Assembly: GCF_017356015.1 (NCBI RefSeq)
Contig: NZ_JAFIQV010000001.1
Span: forward strand, 62,001-126,000
Length of the DNA stretch: 64,000 bases
DNA from: Azospirillum sp. SYSU D00513
GTDB lineage: Bacteria; Pseudomonadota; Alphaproteobacteria; Azospirillales; Azospirillaceae
Direction of reading: 5' to 3'
The position numbers were made by a program, and so were the translations under genes. Shown here piece by piece: positions 9,903 to 18,222 of the stretch. Within the stretch, counting starts at the first letter, position 1. The number at the start of each line of letters is the position of its first letter. Under the pieces are notes generated by a model, which had not been told where the DNA came from, ran no database searches, and saw only the letters and a list, made by a program, of their open reading frames with translations.

Positions 9903-11747
9903 ATGGGCGCCACCGCTCCTCCGCCCGTCGCGGCGGTGCCCGCCGTCGCCCCGGTGGCGCCGGTCGCCCAGGCGGCGCCGGTGGCGGAGGCGACCGTCGA
10001 GCGGATGCCGCCGAAGCTGCAGGAGGCCGGGCGGCCGGTCGTCATCTCCGGCACCGTGACCGGACGGACGCCGGACGGGCTGACGCAGGTGCGCACCGCC
10101 GCGGGCGAGATCCTGCTGAAGAGCACCGCACCTATCCCCGCCGACCGGCCGGTGACGCTCCAGATCACGCCGGCAGCCCTCCTGGCAGCGCCGCACGGCA
10201 CGGCGGGTCAGCTCGCCCCCGGCCAAACGCTTCCAGGCCAGACGCCCGGCGCGTCGCCCCTCGCCGCCCAGCTTGCGCCCGCCCGCGCGCTGGTCTTCCT
10301 CCTCCAGCTCACGCCGGCCGGCTCTCCCCCGCAGGCGGGCGCGCCGGCCCCCGGCGCCGGCGGCACGCCCGGGGTCGTCCTACCCCCTGCCCCGGCACCC
10401 GCCCCTTCGGCGCTGCCGCCCCTCCTGCCCGGCGCGGTCGTGCCCGCGCTGGTGATCGCCGCATCTCCACGTTCCGGACCGCCCGCCGGCGCGCTCCCCG
10501 GCTCCCCGGCCCCCGCTCCCTCCGGAGCGGCGGCCGGGCCACCTGCCCGCAGCGGGATGGCGGGCACGCCGTCCCGTCCGGGCGCCGCCGCGCCCGCCAT
10601 GGCGGGAAGCGCCACCTTCGGGGTTCCCGTGGAGCTTGGCGGCGACTCCGCCCATCCGGGCGCGGACAGGCCGGGGCGGGGGAATGCCGCCGTTGCGCCG
10701 CAGGCCGGCGCATCTCCCGATGCGCCTGACCTGCCGCAGGGGGCGACCGTCGCGCTGAAGATCCTCACGGTCACGCCCGCCCGCCCGGCGGGCATGCCCG
10801 GCCAGGGGACGGACAGCCAAGGAACCGCCGGGCCGGAGGCGCCGCCTGCCGACCATGGCGAGCCCCCCGCGGACACGCCGGACGGGCCGGTCCTGCGTGG
10901 AACGGTGGCCGGCGCCACGCCGCAGGGCCAACCCGTGCTGGCGACCCGCCAGGGCATGCTGGTGCTGAACGTCCAGGCAAGCCTGCCGCAGGGTGCCCGC
11001 GTCACGGCGGCCCTGGCCGATCCTGCCCAGGCCGCCGCGCACGCACCGGCCGCCGGAACCCCGGCAGCCTTGCCCGGACCGCTGAACGAGCGGAACTGGC
11101 CGGCCATGCAGCAGATCGTCGCCACCCTGGCCGGGCTCGACCGAGGGGCGGCGCAATCCCTGCTCTCCACCCTGCCGCAGCCCAACCGCAAGCTCACCGC
11201 CGCCCTGACCTTCTTCCTGTCGGCGATGCGCGGCGGCGACGCACGCGGCTGGCTCGGCGAGGAAGCCGCGTCGGCGCTGGAGAGGAGCGGCCGGGGCGAG
11301 CTGCTCGCCCAGCTCGACCGTGATTTCCAGGCGGCACGGCAGCAGGCGGGCGAACCGCTGCCGGGCGACTGGACGCCCTTCACGCTGCCCATGTTCGACA
11401 CCGGCGGGCTGAACCCGGTCCGCCTGCACCTTCACCCCATCCAGGAGGAGGAGACGGGCGAGGGCAAGGGCCGGAAGGAGGCCAAGGGGAGCCGCTTCCT
11501 GCTCGACCTGGAGCTGAGCCGTCTCGGTCCCCTCCAGCTCGACGGGCTGGTGCGGCCGAACCATTTCGACCTCATCCTGCGCAGCGGCACGCCGCTCGCC
11601 CCGGAGTTCCGGCTGGAGCTGATTCAGATCTTCGCCGACAGCCTCCGCGCGCTCGGCTACAGCGGCGGCCTGTCCTTCCAGTCCGGCGCGCGCTGCTGGG
11701 TGAAGCTGACCCGCGCCGGCCGGTCCGGCCCGGCCGTGACGGCCTGA
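9903..11747 (+). CDS. FliK-like flagellar hook-length/export protein with internal duplication
   Basis: A 614-aa protein, very rich in Pro, Ala and Gly in its first 350 residues, as in FliK-type export rulers. Its C-terminal part (about 385-614) is well folded in composition and carries the FliK-C-like pattern of beta strands (FLLDLELSRLGPLQLDGLV, then FRLELIQIFADSLRALGY). Two related blocks of about 45 residues, at about 43-90 and 326-370, share G-T-V-x-G-x-T-P-x-G and a following T-x-x-G-x-x-x-L. The gene starts six bases after flhG and closes the operon. The exact role is inferred from composition and position. The N-terminal composition would also fit an extended linker. Confidence 0.6.
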   Translation: MGATAPPPVAAVPAVAPVAPVAQAAPVAEATVERMPPKLQEAGRPVVISGTVTGRTPDGLTQVRTAAGEILLKSTAPIPADRPVTLQITPAALLAAPHGTAGQLAPGQTLPGQTPGASPLAAQLAPARALVFLLQLTPAGSPPQAGAPAPGAGGTPGVVLPPAPAPAPSALPPLLPGAVVPALVIAASPRSGPPAGALPGSPAPAPSGAAAGPPARSGMAGTPSRPGAAAPAMAGSATFGVPVELGGDSAHPGADRPGRGNAAVAPQAGASPDAPDLPQGATVALKILTVTPARPAGMPGQGTDSQGTAGPEAPPADHGEPPADTPDGPVLRGTVAGATPQGQPVLATRQGMLVLNVQASLPQGARVTAALADPAQAAAHAPAAGTPAALPGPLNERNWPAMQQIVATLAGLDRGAAQSLLSTLPQPNRKLTAALTFFLSAMRGGDARGWLGEEAASALERSGRGELLAQLDRDFQAARQQAGEPLPGDWTPFTLPMFDTGGLNPVRLHLHPIQEEETGEGKGRKEAKGSRFLLDLELSRLGPLQLDGLVRPNHFDLILRSGTPLAPEFRLELIQIFADSLRALGYSGGLSFQSGARCWVKLTRAGRSGPAVTA

Positions 11748-11847
11748 TACCGGGTTCGGAAAATCCCGACCTCCGAACCCGGTATGGGGCCGCGACTGCG
11801 GCCCCGCGCCCCATGGCGCGGAAGTCCCGACCACTGGTCAGGACTTC
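11747..11847 (+). terminator. Cluster of four consecutive hairpins after the flagellar operon
   Basis: There are four back-to-back inverted repeats. The first is a perfect 14-bp stem (11747-11760 with 11772-11785). The second is a perfect 8-bp stem GGGGCCGC/GCGGCCCC (11786-11805). The third is CGCGCC/GGCGCG (11805-11820). The fourth is an imperfect stem starting GAAGTCCCGACCA and ending in AGGACTTC (11821-11847). The first begins on the last base of the FliK-like stop codon. None has a T-run, so this may be an RNA-stability or Rho-associated structure rather than a classical terminator. Confidence 0.6.
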
Positions 11848-11876
11848 ATGAAAATCGTATGAGAGGGAGGACCGGG

Positions 11877-12233
11877 ATGCCGAACCGCGACCTGCTGACC
11901 ACCGGCGCCAACCCGGACGCCCGGCACGACTATCTGGTCGAACTTTCCGGCGAGGCGATGCCCGGTACGGCGCTGACCGTCCGCTACGTGCCAGACCGGC
12001 TGGTCGCGCGTGCGGACGGTTTCGCCGCCTATCTCGCAGCACTCGCCGGCTTCGACGGCGGGCCGGAGGCGCTGGCGCTCGCCGTGCTGGACGACCTGAA
12101 CAACGAACTGGTGCCCCGCTGGGCCGAGGTGGCGGTCGCGCGGACGGCCCCCCTTCCCCACCGGGTCACCGTCGAGGACCGCCAGCCCAACTGGGACAAC
12201 CCCCACCTGTTCGCGCGGATGCGGGCGCTGTAG
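11877..12233 (+). CDS. Small QueF-like (T-fold) protein without the active site
   Basis: A 118-aa protein with a strong RBS (AGGGAGG, six bases before the ATG). It resembles QueF, the NADPH-dependent preQ0 nitrile reductase of queuosine synthesis: HDYLVEL corresponds to the family's RDYFVKF, VRYVPDRLV to IRYVPD, then YLAAL, AVLDDL, PRWAEV and HRVTVE follow in the same order. The catalytic block of QueF (CPxTGQPD) is deleted, there is no cysteine in the protein, and the substrate-binding E-S-K-S-L stretch is replaced by ARADGFAA. It therefore cannot be a normal reductase. The assignment is from remembered family motifs and needs a profile search. It sits alone after the flagellar operon. Confidence 0.5.
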   Translation: MPNRDLLTTGANPDARHDYLVELSGEAMPGTALTVRYVPDRLVARADGFAAYLAALAGFDGGPEALALAVLDDLNNELVPRWAEVAVARTAPLPHRVTVEDRQPNWDNPHLFARMRAL

Positions 12234-12262
12234 GCCAACAAAATAGGGCGAAGCCTGACGGC

Positions 12263-12868
12263 TCAGCCGCGAGGGTCGGTCGCCTGGAAGGACGGGCGGC
12301 GGACGACCTCACTGTGCCAGGCCGCCAGCCCCGGTGCGGCGTCCCGCCAGGGAACGCCCGGATGCCGGAAGGCCACATAGTCCAGGGCAACCCCCACCGA
12401 CAGCGCGCCGAGGCCGAATCCGGCCGTCAGCAGCTCCAGCTGCGCCTCCAGGGCCGCCGCCGTCCGCTCCACCGCCGCGGTCTGCCGGGCGACCCAGCCA
12501 GGGGAACGCTCCCCGTCCGGCCGCCGGCCCTCGATGGCCGCGCTGAAGGCGGCGTCGGTCATGGCCTGCGCCAGGGCGGCGAGGCGCAGCTCCCGCCAGC
12601 GCGCCGGCCCCGCCGGGGGCAACAGCCTCGGCCCCGGCAGGATTTCGTCCAGATATTCGGCGATGGCCCAGCTCTCGCCCATCGACCAGCCCTCGTCCGT
12701 TTCCAGGGCCGGCACCTTGGAGGCCGGGTTGGCGGCGAGGAGGTCCCCGGGGCTGGTCCAGGGGTCGGTCTGCACCGCCTCCACCCGCGAGCCCGCCTGC
12801 CCCTTCTCCCGCAGCAGCACCAGAAGCTTGCGGGCGTACGGGGATGTCTTGTTGACGTACAGCTTCAT
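12263..12868 (-). CDS. Glutathione S-transferase family protein
   Basis: A 201-aa protein with an N-terminal thioredoxin-like GST domain (MKLYVNKTSPYARKLLVLL, then NPASKVPALETDEG, the cis-proline and Glu-Ser motif region GESWAI) and an all-helical C-terminal domain. It would conjugate or reduce small electrophiles with glutathione; the substrate cannot be read from sequence. Its start overlaps the stop of the upstream MFS gene by four bases, so the two are co-translated and probably form a detoxification/export pair. Confidence 0.88.
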   Translation of the reverse strand: MKLYVNKTSPYARKLLVLLREKGQAGSRVEAVQTDPWTSPGDLLAANPASKVPALETDEGWSMGESWAIAEYLDEILPGPRLLPPAGPARWRELRLAALAQAMTDAAFSAAIEGRRPDGERSPGWVARQTAAVERTAAALEAQLELLTAGFGLGALSVGVALDYVAFRHPGVPWRDAAPGLAAWHSEVVRRPSFQATDPRG

Positions 12869-14097
12869 GAGTTTCTCCGGATGATGACATTGGCGATCAG
12901 GGCGGAGGCGGTGCCCGCCGCGAGGCAGGCGGCCCCGATGGCGAACAGGAGGCAGTGGCTGCCGGAAGCCGCGAACAGGGCGGAGAGGGCGTAGCCGCCC
13001 GCCATCTGGGTGGCCGCGAAGGCCGCCGTCATCCGGCCCCAGGCGGTCACATGGCCCGCCGCGCCGACGAGGCTCGCCGCCACGCCCGAGGCCAGGGCGA
13101 CGCTGCCCGGCGTCAGCAGCCCGACCAGGAAGGCGGACAGGACGAGGGCGGGAACGGCGGCGCTGACCAGCGGCAGCGCCACGGCCATGGCCTTGATCCC
13201 AAGCGCAAGGGCGAAGGCCGGGCCGAAGCCCAGCCGCCCGGCCAGCCAGCCGCCGAACAGGGCGCCGGCCATGGCCCCGACGCCGAAGGCCGCCCAGACC
13301 GCGCCGCCGGTCTCAACCCCCAGACCCAACCCGCGGGCCACATAGTCCGACAGGAACAGGGTGTGGGGCACATAGCCGATGCCGTCGCCGGCATAGGCGA
13401 CCGTGAACAGCAGCAGGGGCAAGGATCTCACCACCGGCGCGGCAGCGCTTTTTCCCGTCGCGCCCGTCCCAGCGGTCCGCACCGGTGCCGACGGCCAGCG
13501 GCGCCAGGCGAACAGGGTCAGCCCCAGCGCCAGCCCGGCCAGTGCCAGCCAGACCGCCTCCAACCCCGCGGGCGCCAGGCCGGGCACGCCGAAGCCGGCC
13601 AGCACCACCCCGATCCCGATCCCGGAGAACACCACCCCCGTGGCGCGGGGCTTCAGCGCCGGGGGCAGGCCGGCCAGCACCGCCGGTCCGGCCAGGACCA
13701 TGACGACCGCCCCGGTTGCCCCCGCCAGCACGCGCCAGGGCGTCAGCCAGAAAAGCCCGCCGTTCCAGGCGCAGGCCATCAGCGACAGCACGGTGAGCAG
13801 CATGGCGAGGCGCAGCACCGTACCCATGGGCCAGCGCCGCGCCAGCGGGGCCGCCGCCAGGGCGCCCAGCAGATAGCCGAGCAGGTTGGCGGCCCCCAGA
13901 TAGGCTGCGCCGTCGGCGTCCAGCCATCCCTGGGCCACGAGGGCCGGCAGCATGGGCGTGTAGGCGAACCGCGCGATGCCCAATCCCAGAAGGGTCGCCG
14001 CGAGACCCGCCAGGGCGGGCGCGACCCAGGAGCCGCCCACGGCCTGCCCGGCACCCGTGCTCGTGGCCTGCGGCGGCCTCATCCCTCTGGTCGGCAT
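12865..14097 (-). CDS. YbfB/YjiJ-type MFS transporter
   Basis: A roughly 410-aa, 12-helix major facilitator of the YbfB/YjiJ type. Characteristic stretches are LGLGIARFAYTPMLPALV at the first helix and GAANLLGYLLGALAA in the second. I start it at the ATG at 14097; an in-frame ATG exists at 14148 but would place the start inside the inverted repeat shared with the divergent LysR gene. It is translationally coupled to the GST downstream. The likely role is export of a small hydrophobic or aromatic compound under control of the LysR regulator at 14202. Confidence 0.85.
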   Translation of the reverse strand: MPTRGMRPPQATSTGAGQAVGGSWVAPALAGLAATLLGLGIARFAYTPMLPALVAQGWLDADGAAYLGAANLLGYLLGALAAAPLARRWPMGTVLRLAMLLTVLSLMACAWNGGLFWLTPWRVLAGATGAVVMVLAGPAVLAGLPPALKPRATGVVFSGIGIGVVLAGFGVPGLAPAGLEAVWLALAGLALGLTLFAWRRWPSAPVRTAGTGATGKSAAAPVVRSLPLLLFTVAYAGDGIGYVPHTLFLSDYVARGLGLGVETGGAVWAAFGVGAMAGALFGGWLAGRLGFGPAFALALGIKAMAVALPLVSAAVPALVLSAFLVGLLTPGSVALASGVAASLVGAAGHVTAWGRMTAAFAATQMAGGYALSALFAASGSHCLLFAIGAACLAAGTASALIANVIIRRNS

Positions 14098-14142
14098 CGT
14101 GAGGTCCCGAACTGTTAGCAGAACCTCAGGCTGCCATGTCGT

Positions 14143-14175
14143 TGCCATCGGGAAAAACGAATTGTACAGATGGCA
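14143..14175. promoter_or_regulatory. Candidate LysR operator
   Basis: A perfect 7-bp inverted repeat, TGCCATC and GATGGCA, is separated by 19 bases in the divergent promoter region between the MFS-GST operon and the LysR gene. A further TGCCAT copy lies just upstream. Location and dyad symmetry fit a LysR-type regulatory and activation site, though the spacing is longer than a standard T-N11-A box. Confidence 0.45.
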
Positions 14176-14201
14176 GCGATCAACAGCCTTGATGGTGGCG
14201 C

Positions 14202-15095
14202 ATGGACAGCACCGACCTGGCCTTCTTCGTCGCGGTGGTCGAGGAAGGCGGCGTCACCGCCGCCGCGCGGCGCCTGAACTGCGTCCAGTCCAACGTGACC
14301 GCCCGCATCCGCGCGCTGGAGGCGGAGTTGGGGGTGGCCCTGTTCCACCGGAACGGGCGGGGCGTCCAGCCCACCAGGGCGGCGCAGAGCCTGCTGCCCC
14401 ACGCGCGGCGGACCGCCTCGGCGCTGGCCGACGCCCGCGCGGCGGTGCGCGACCTGCTGGATCCGGGCCTCGTGCAGGGGCGGCTCGCCATCGGCAGCAT
14501 GGAGACGACCGCCGCCGTGCGCCTGCCCGCCGTGCTGGCCGCCTATCACCGGGACTTCCCCCAGGTGGAACTGGCGCTGGAGACCGGCTCGACGGGAAGC
14601 CTGCTGGCGGCGGTGGCGAGTTTCGGCCTGGACGCCGCCCTGGTTGCCGGGCCGGTCGAGGACCCGGCCCTGCAGGCCGAACCGGTCGGAACGGAGGAGA
14701 TGATCATGGCCACGGCCGCCGGCCCCGGTTGGACGGAGTTGCTGTCCCGTCCCGGCCTTGCCGCCCTCAGCTTCCGGCGCGGCTGCTCCTATCGGGAACG
14801 GCTGGCCGGCCTTTTGGCGTCGTTGGACGCCCGGCATGCGCGCATCCAGGAATTCGGCACGCTGGAGGGCATCATCGGCGGGGTGGCGGCCGGCATCGGC
14901 GTCGCGCTGCTGCCCCGGGCGGCGGTGGAGGGCTCTCGGCTGGCCCATGCCCTGGCGCTTCACCCGGTGCCGGAGCCCTGGAACATGGCGACGACCGTCC
15001 TGGTCCGCCGCCGCGACGCCCTTGTGACGGCGGCCCTGGCCCGCTTCGCGGATTACGCCCGTATCGGCTGGGCGGAGGAGCGGGCTGCGGCCTGA
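14202..15095 (+). CDS. LysR-family transcriptional regulator
   Basis: A 297-aa LysR protein. The N-terminal winged helix-turn-helix spans about 1-60 (FFVAVVEEGGVTAAARRLN, then QSNVTARIRALEAELG), and a periplasmic-binding-protein-like effector domain follows (GRLAIGSMETTAAVRLPAVL). The family of LysR proteins most similar in pattern includes CysL/YwfK-like and NhaR-like members, but I cannot fix an effector. It is divergent from the MFS-GST operon, which is its likely target. Confidence 0.9.
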   Translation: MDSTDLAFFVAVVEEGGVTAAARRLNCVQSNVTARIRALEAELGVALFHRNGRGVQPTRAAQSLLPHARRTASALADARAAVRDLLDPGLVQGRLAIGSMETTAAVRLPAVLAAYHRDFPQVELALETGSTGSLLAAVASFGLDAALVAGPVEDPALQAEPVGTEEMIMATAAGPGWTELLSRPGLAALSFRRGCSYRERLAGLLASLDARHARIQEFGTLEGIIGGVAAGIGVALLPRAAVEGSRLAHALALHPVPEPWNMATTVLVRRRDALVTAALARFADYARIGWAEERAAA

Positions 15096-15126
15096 TCTGG
15101 CCCGCCCTCATCCCCGCCGGGGCGGG

Positions 15127-15555
15127 TCACCCGCCGTTCTCTTCCTTGCGGCGCAGGAAGCCGACGAGCGCCGTCTCGTCCAGCAGGAGGTTGTCCTTCT
15201 GCCGGCGCTTCTCGTTCTCGCGCTTCTGCCGCTCTTCCTCGGCCAGCTCGTAGCGCTTCACCTCCTGGAAGGCCTGGGCCATTTCGTCGGTGGCGACGGC
15301 GACCTGGGCTTCGACCTGGACCAGGGACTCCGCGAGCTTGCGCCCGCGCTCAAGGGCCGCCTGGGCGAAGCCCGCGTAGCTGAAGGCGACATCGAAGTTG
15401 GCGCGGGCGGTAGCCTGCTCGGCAGCCATCTCGGCCTTGACCTTCTCGATCTCGGCCTTCAGCCGGTCGGCGAGGTTCTGGAGTTCGGCGAGTGCCCGCC
15501 GCTTCTCGTCGAGACGCCATTTGTGCAGGCGGATGATGGTCTTGAGGCTGCTCAT
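15127..15555 (-). CDS. fliJ: Flagellar export chaperone FliJ
   Basis: A 142-aa, almost entirely alpha-helical and highly charged protein with heptad periodicity (coiled coil from about 5 to 120). It lies immediately downstream of fliI with no gap between the fliI stop and its own start. FliJ is the central stalk of the FliI ATPase hexamer and a chaperone escort for export. The assignment comes from position, length and coiled-coil composition, which is standard for this weakly conserved family. Confidence 0.85.
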   Translation of the reverse strand: MSSLKTIIRLHKWRLDEKRRALAELQNLADRLKAEIEKVKAEMAAEQATARANFDVAFSYAGFAQAALERGRKLAESLVQVEAQVAVATDEMAQAFQEVKRYELAEEERQKRENEKRRQKDNLLLDETALVGFLRRKEENGG

Positions 15556-16890
15556 TTATTCCCACTGGACCCCGAAGACCTCGGCCAGCTTGGCGTAGCT
15601 GGTGTGAAGGTCGGTCGCCTCGCGCTTGCCCTGGCGCAGGAAGGCTTCCAGCGCGGGGTGATAATGGATCGCCTCGTCCACCTGCGGGTCGGTGCCGGCG
15701 CGGTAGGCGCCCAGCCGGATCATCTCCGCCATGTTGTCGTAAGCCGACATGAGGCGGCGCGCATGGCCGACCAGCTCGTTCTCGATGGGCGAGTTGCAGC
15801 CGGGCATGGTGCGCGACACGCTGCGCAGGATGTTGATGGCCGGGTAGCGGCCGCGCTCGCCGATCTGGCGCTCCAGCACGATATGCCCGTCCAGGATGCC
15901 GCGCACCGCGTCGGCGATGGGCTCGTTGTGGTCGTCGCCCTCCACCAGCACGGTGAAGAGGCCGGTGATCGAGCCGGAACCGACGAGGCCGGGGCCGGCG
16001 CGCTCCAGAAGGCGGGGCAGCTCGGCGAAGACCGTCGGCGGATAGCCCTTGGTGGTCGGCGGCTCGCCGGCCGAAAGCCCGATTTCGCGCTGGGCCATGG
16101 CGAAGCGGGTGATGCTGTCCATCATGCACAGCACGTCGCGCCCCTCGTCCCGGAAATACTCGGCGACCGACATGGTGAGATAGGCGGCCTGTCGGCGCAT
16201 CAACGGCGCCTCGTCGGAGGTCGCGCAGATCACAATGCTGCGGGCGAGACCCTCCTCGCCGAGATCCTCGGTGATGAACTCCTGCAATTCGCGTCCGCGT
16301 TCGCCGATCAGCCCGATCACGGCGATTTCGGCGGCGGAAAAGCGCGCGAGCATCGACATGACCGACGACTTGCCGACACCGGATCCGGCGAAGATTCCCA
16401 TGCGCTGGCCGCGGCAGCAGGTGAGGAAGGCGTTGATGGCCCGGATGCCGAGATCGAGCTTCTCGCCCACCCGCGCGCGGGAATGGGCCGAGGGCGGGTT
16501 GTTGCGGATCGGCACGCCGCGTGGCCCCTTGGGCAGCGGCCCCTTGCCGTCCACCGGCTCGCCCAGCGCGTTGACCACCCGGCCGAGCCAGGCCTCGCAG
16601 GGGAAGACCGCCGGCTGACCGGCCGCGACCAGCGCGCGGCAGCCGAGCCCGACGCCGTCGAGCGAGCCGAGCGGCATCAGCAGCGCCCGCCCCTGCCGGA
16701 ACCCGACCACCTCGCAGGGGATCGGCCGTCCGTCGCGGGCCTCGACGACGCAGCGTCCGCCGACTGACAGTTCGCGTTCGATGCCGCCCACCTCGACCAG
16801 AAGTCCGAGGACGGCGGTCACGCGGCCGAAGCGGCTGTAACCGGGAAGGCTGTCGATCTCTTCGAGGAGACGGGCGACGTCGGCGGGCAT
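15556..16890 (-). CDS. fliI: Flagellum-specific export ATPase FliI
   Basis: A 444-aa ATPase of the F1-beta-like type III secretion family. Walker A is GSGVGKS (about 169-175) and Walker B is in the [13 protein letters not shown] segment. The export-ATPase signature ERGREL ([11 protein letters not shown]) and the substrate-entry loop [18 protein letters not shown] are present. Length is normal. It is transcribed divergently from ctrA, and the CtrA-like boxes between them could serve both genes. It forms an operon with fliJ. Confidence 0.97.
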   Translation of the reverse strand: MPADVARLLEEIDSLPGYSRFGRVTAVLGLLVEVGGIERELSVGGRCVVEARDGRPIPCEVVGFRQGRALLMPLGSLDGVGLGCRALVAAGQPAVFPCEAWLGRVVNALGEPVDGKGPLPKGPRGVPIRNNPPSAHSRARVGEKLDLGIRAINAFLTCCRGQRMGIFAGSGVGKSSVMSMLARFSAAEIAVIGLIGERGRELQEFITEDLGEEGLARSIVICATSDEAPLMRRQAAYLTMSVAEYFRDEGRDVLCMMDSITRFAMAQREIGLSAGEPPTTKGYPPTVFAELPRLLERAGPGLVGSGSITGLFTVLVEGDDHNEPIADAVRGILDGHIVLERQIGERGRYPAINILRSVSRTMPGCNSPIENELVGHARRLMSAYDNMAEMIRLGAYRAGTDPQVDEAIHYHPALEAFLRQGKREATDLHTSYAKLAEVFGVQWE

Positions 16891-16979
16891 GGTGGCGGCA
16901 TTCGCGGACGTGGATGGGACGATCGGCGGCCCGGAACGGTTGTCTTGCCGGACCCTTGCACCATGTTGGTTTGGAATGG

Positions 16980-17033
16980 TTAAGTTTGGGTGAACTGCTA
17001 TGCCGCTGGCGTTAAGCTGAATCGTCTGTTAAC
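16980..17033. promoter_or_regulatory. Two CtrA-type boxes and a GANTC site in the fliI-ctrA intergenic region
   Basis: Compared with the CtrA consensus TTAA-N7-TTAAC, the first box reads TTAA-GTTTGGG-TGAAC (16980-16995) and the second TGAA-TCGTCTG-TTAAC (17018-17033). Each has one mismatch. A GAATC (GANTC) site for CcrM-type methylation lies at 17019-17023 inside the second box. This mirrors the autoregulated, methylation-sensitive ctrA promoter known from Caulobacter. The boxes lie about 90-140 bases before the ctrA ATG. Confidence 0.65.
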
Positions 17034-17119
17034 CTCTGTAAAGAGGCAAGGACCTATGCTATAAGGCCTAAACACCCACCCAGAGCGCATAGCAAGCATA
17101 ACAGGTCAGGATACCGCCA

Positions 17120-17851
17120 ATGAGGGTTTTGCTGGTCGAAGACGACTCCTCCGTCGCGAAGAGCATCGAGCTTATGCTCCAGACGGAAGGCTATATCGTT
17201 GACTCCACCGACCTCGGTGAGGATGGCCTCGAGATCGGCAAGCTGTACGATTACGACATCATCATCCTCGACCTGATGCTGCCGGACATCGACGGCTACG
17301 AGGTCCTGAGGCGGTTCCGCGCGGCGCGCGTGACGACGCCGATCCTGATCCTCTCCGGCCTTTCGGAACTGGACCACAAGATCCGGGGCCTGGGCGTCGG
17401 GGCCGACGATTACCTGACGAAGCCCTTCGACAAGCGTGAGCTGATCGCCCGCATCCAGGCGATCGTGCGGCGCTCCAAGGGCCACTCCGACAGCATCATC
17501 CGCACCGGCCGCCTGACCGTGAACCTCGACACCCGCACGGTGGAGGTGGACACCCAGCCGCTGCACCTGACGGGCAAGGAATACGGCATCCTGGAGCTGC
17601 TGTCCCTGCGCAAGGGCACGACGCTGACCAAGGAGATGTTCCTGAACCATCTCTACGGCGGCATGGACGAGCCGGAACTGAAAATCATCGACGTCTTCGT
17701 CTGCAAGCTCCGCAAGAAGCTCGCCAACGCGACGAACGGCGACAACTACATCGAGACGGTCTGGGGCCGCGGCTATGTGCTGCGCGATCCCAACGAGGAG
17801 GCTCCCCCGCCCTCCCCGACGGCCCGCGTTCCCCAGCAGGCGGCCGGCTGA
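17120..17851 (+). CDS. ctrA: Cell-cycle/motility response regulator CtrA
   Basis: A 243-aa OmpR-type response regulator. The receiver domain has the acidic pair (MRVLLVEDD), phospho-acceptor Asp51 (IIILDLMLP), and the switch region [27 protein letters not shown]. The winged-helix DNA-binding domain contains the hallmark CtrA stretch [17 protein letters not shown] and the recognition-helix region [12 protein letters not shown]. In Rhodospirillales CtrA mostly controls motility rather than being essential for replication; here it adjoins fliI-fliJ. The C-terminal tail is short and proline rich. An intrinsic terminator follows. Confidence 0.96.
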   Translation: MRVLLVEDDSSVAKSIELMLQTEGYIVDSTDLGEDGLEIGKLYDYDIIILDLMLPDIDGYEVLRRFRAARVTTPILILSGLSELDHKIRGLGVGADDYLTKPFDKRELIARIQAIVRRSKGHSDSIIRTGRLTVNLDTRTVEVDTQPLHLTGKEYGILELLSLRKGTTLTKEMFLNHLYGGMDEPELKIIDVFVCKLRKKLANATNGDNYIETVWGRGYVLRDPNEEAPPPSPTARVPQQAAG

Positions 17852-17895
17852 CGGCAGCCTTAGGGCAAGGCACCTCTTCGATCGCGGTCCTCGAC

Positions 17896-17934
17896 AAGGG
17901 GCGGCGCCGGATTTCCGGCCCGCCCCTTTTCCTT
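17896..17934 (+). terminator. Intrinsic terminator of ctrA
   Basis: The stem AAGGGGCGG/CCGCCCCTT encloses a second stem GCCGGA/TCCGGC with one bulged C. It is followed by TTCCTTTT. It lies 45 bases after the ctrA stop codon. Confidence 0.85.
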
Positions 17935-17943
17935 TTGGTGGAT

Positions 17944-17972
17944 TTGACGAGGACCGGGAAGCGCCCTATCTT
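17944..17972 (+). promoter_or_regulatory. Sigma-70-type promoter reading into the 17.98-18.26 kb gap
   Basis: TTGACG and TATCTT are separated by exactly 17 bases, immediately behind the ctrA terminator. No plus-strand gene follows, so the product would be a non-coding RNA starting near 17979. Confidence 0.55.
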
Positions 17973-18020
17973 GGGTGCAGGGAGAGAGGGGCTGCTATCC
18001 CCTCCCTCCCCGCCCGGTCC

Positions 18021-18092
18021 TTACTTCAGAAGATCAAGCACGCGCTTGAGCACTTCCAAAGCCAGGATCAGGAGAGAGAGGATTTCCTTCAT
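18021..18092 (-). CDS. Small amphipathic/hydrophobic peptide (23 aa), possible type I toxin-like peptide
   Basis: The ATG at 18092 is preceded by a very purine-rich ribosome-binding region (AAGGGAGGGTAGGAGG directly before the ATG). The frame begins MKEILSLLILALEVL, continues with a Lys-Arg-Val-Leu-Asp-Leu-Leu-Lys end and stops at TAA. Fourteen of 23 residues are Leu, Ile, Val or Ala, and charges fall at positions 2, 3, 13, 16, 17, 20 and 23, which gives an amphipathic or membrane-active helix. Downstream on the same strand is an 11-bp GGAGGGAGGGG stem-loop (one G-U pair in RNA). A plus-strand promoter and terminator flank it, as in type I toxin-antitoxin loci. I recognise no named family. 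Confidence 0.5.
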   Translation of the reverse strand: MKEILSLLILALEVLKRVLDLLK

Positions 18093-18222
18093 CCTCCTAC
18101 CCTCCCTTGTGCGGCGGAGGTGGCGGCCCTCCCGCCACCTCGTCCGCGCCTCCCACGATAGGGATTCATACGAACGGATGCGAGCGCGCGTTGCCTGTTC
18201 GCGCGCCTAACCGTCCGGCAGC

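Noticed and set aside
17935-18210. 91-codon plus-strand frame in the gap after ctrA
   Set aside because: No RBS, odd Arg/Ser-rich composition, and it overlaps the promoter; an RNA or antisense explanation fits better.
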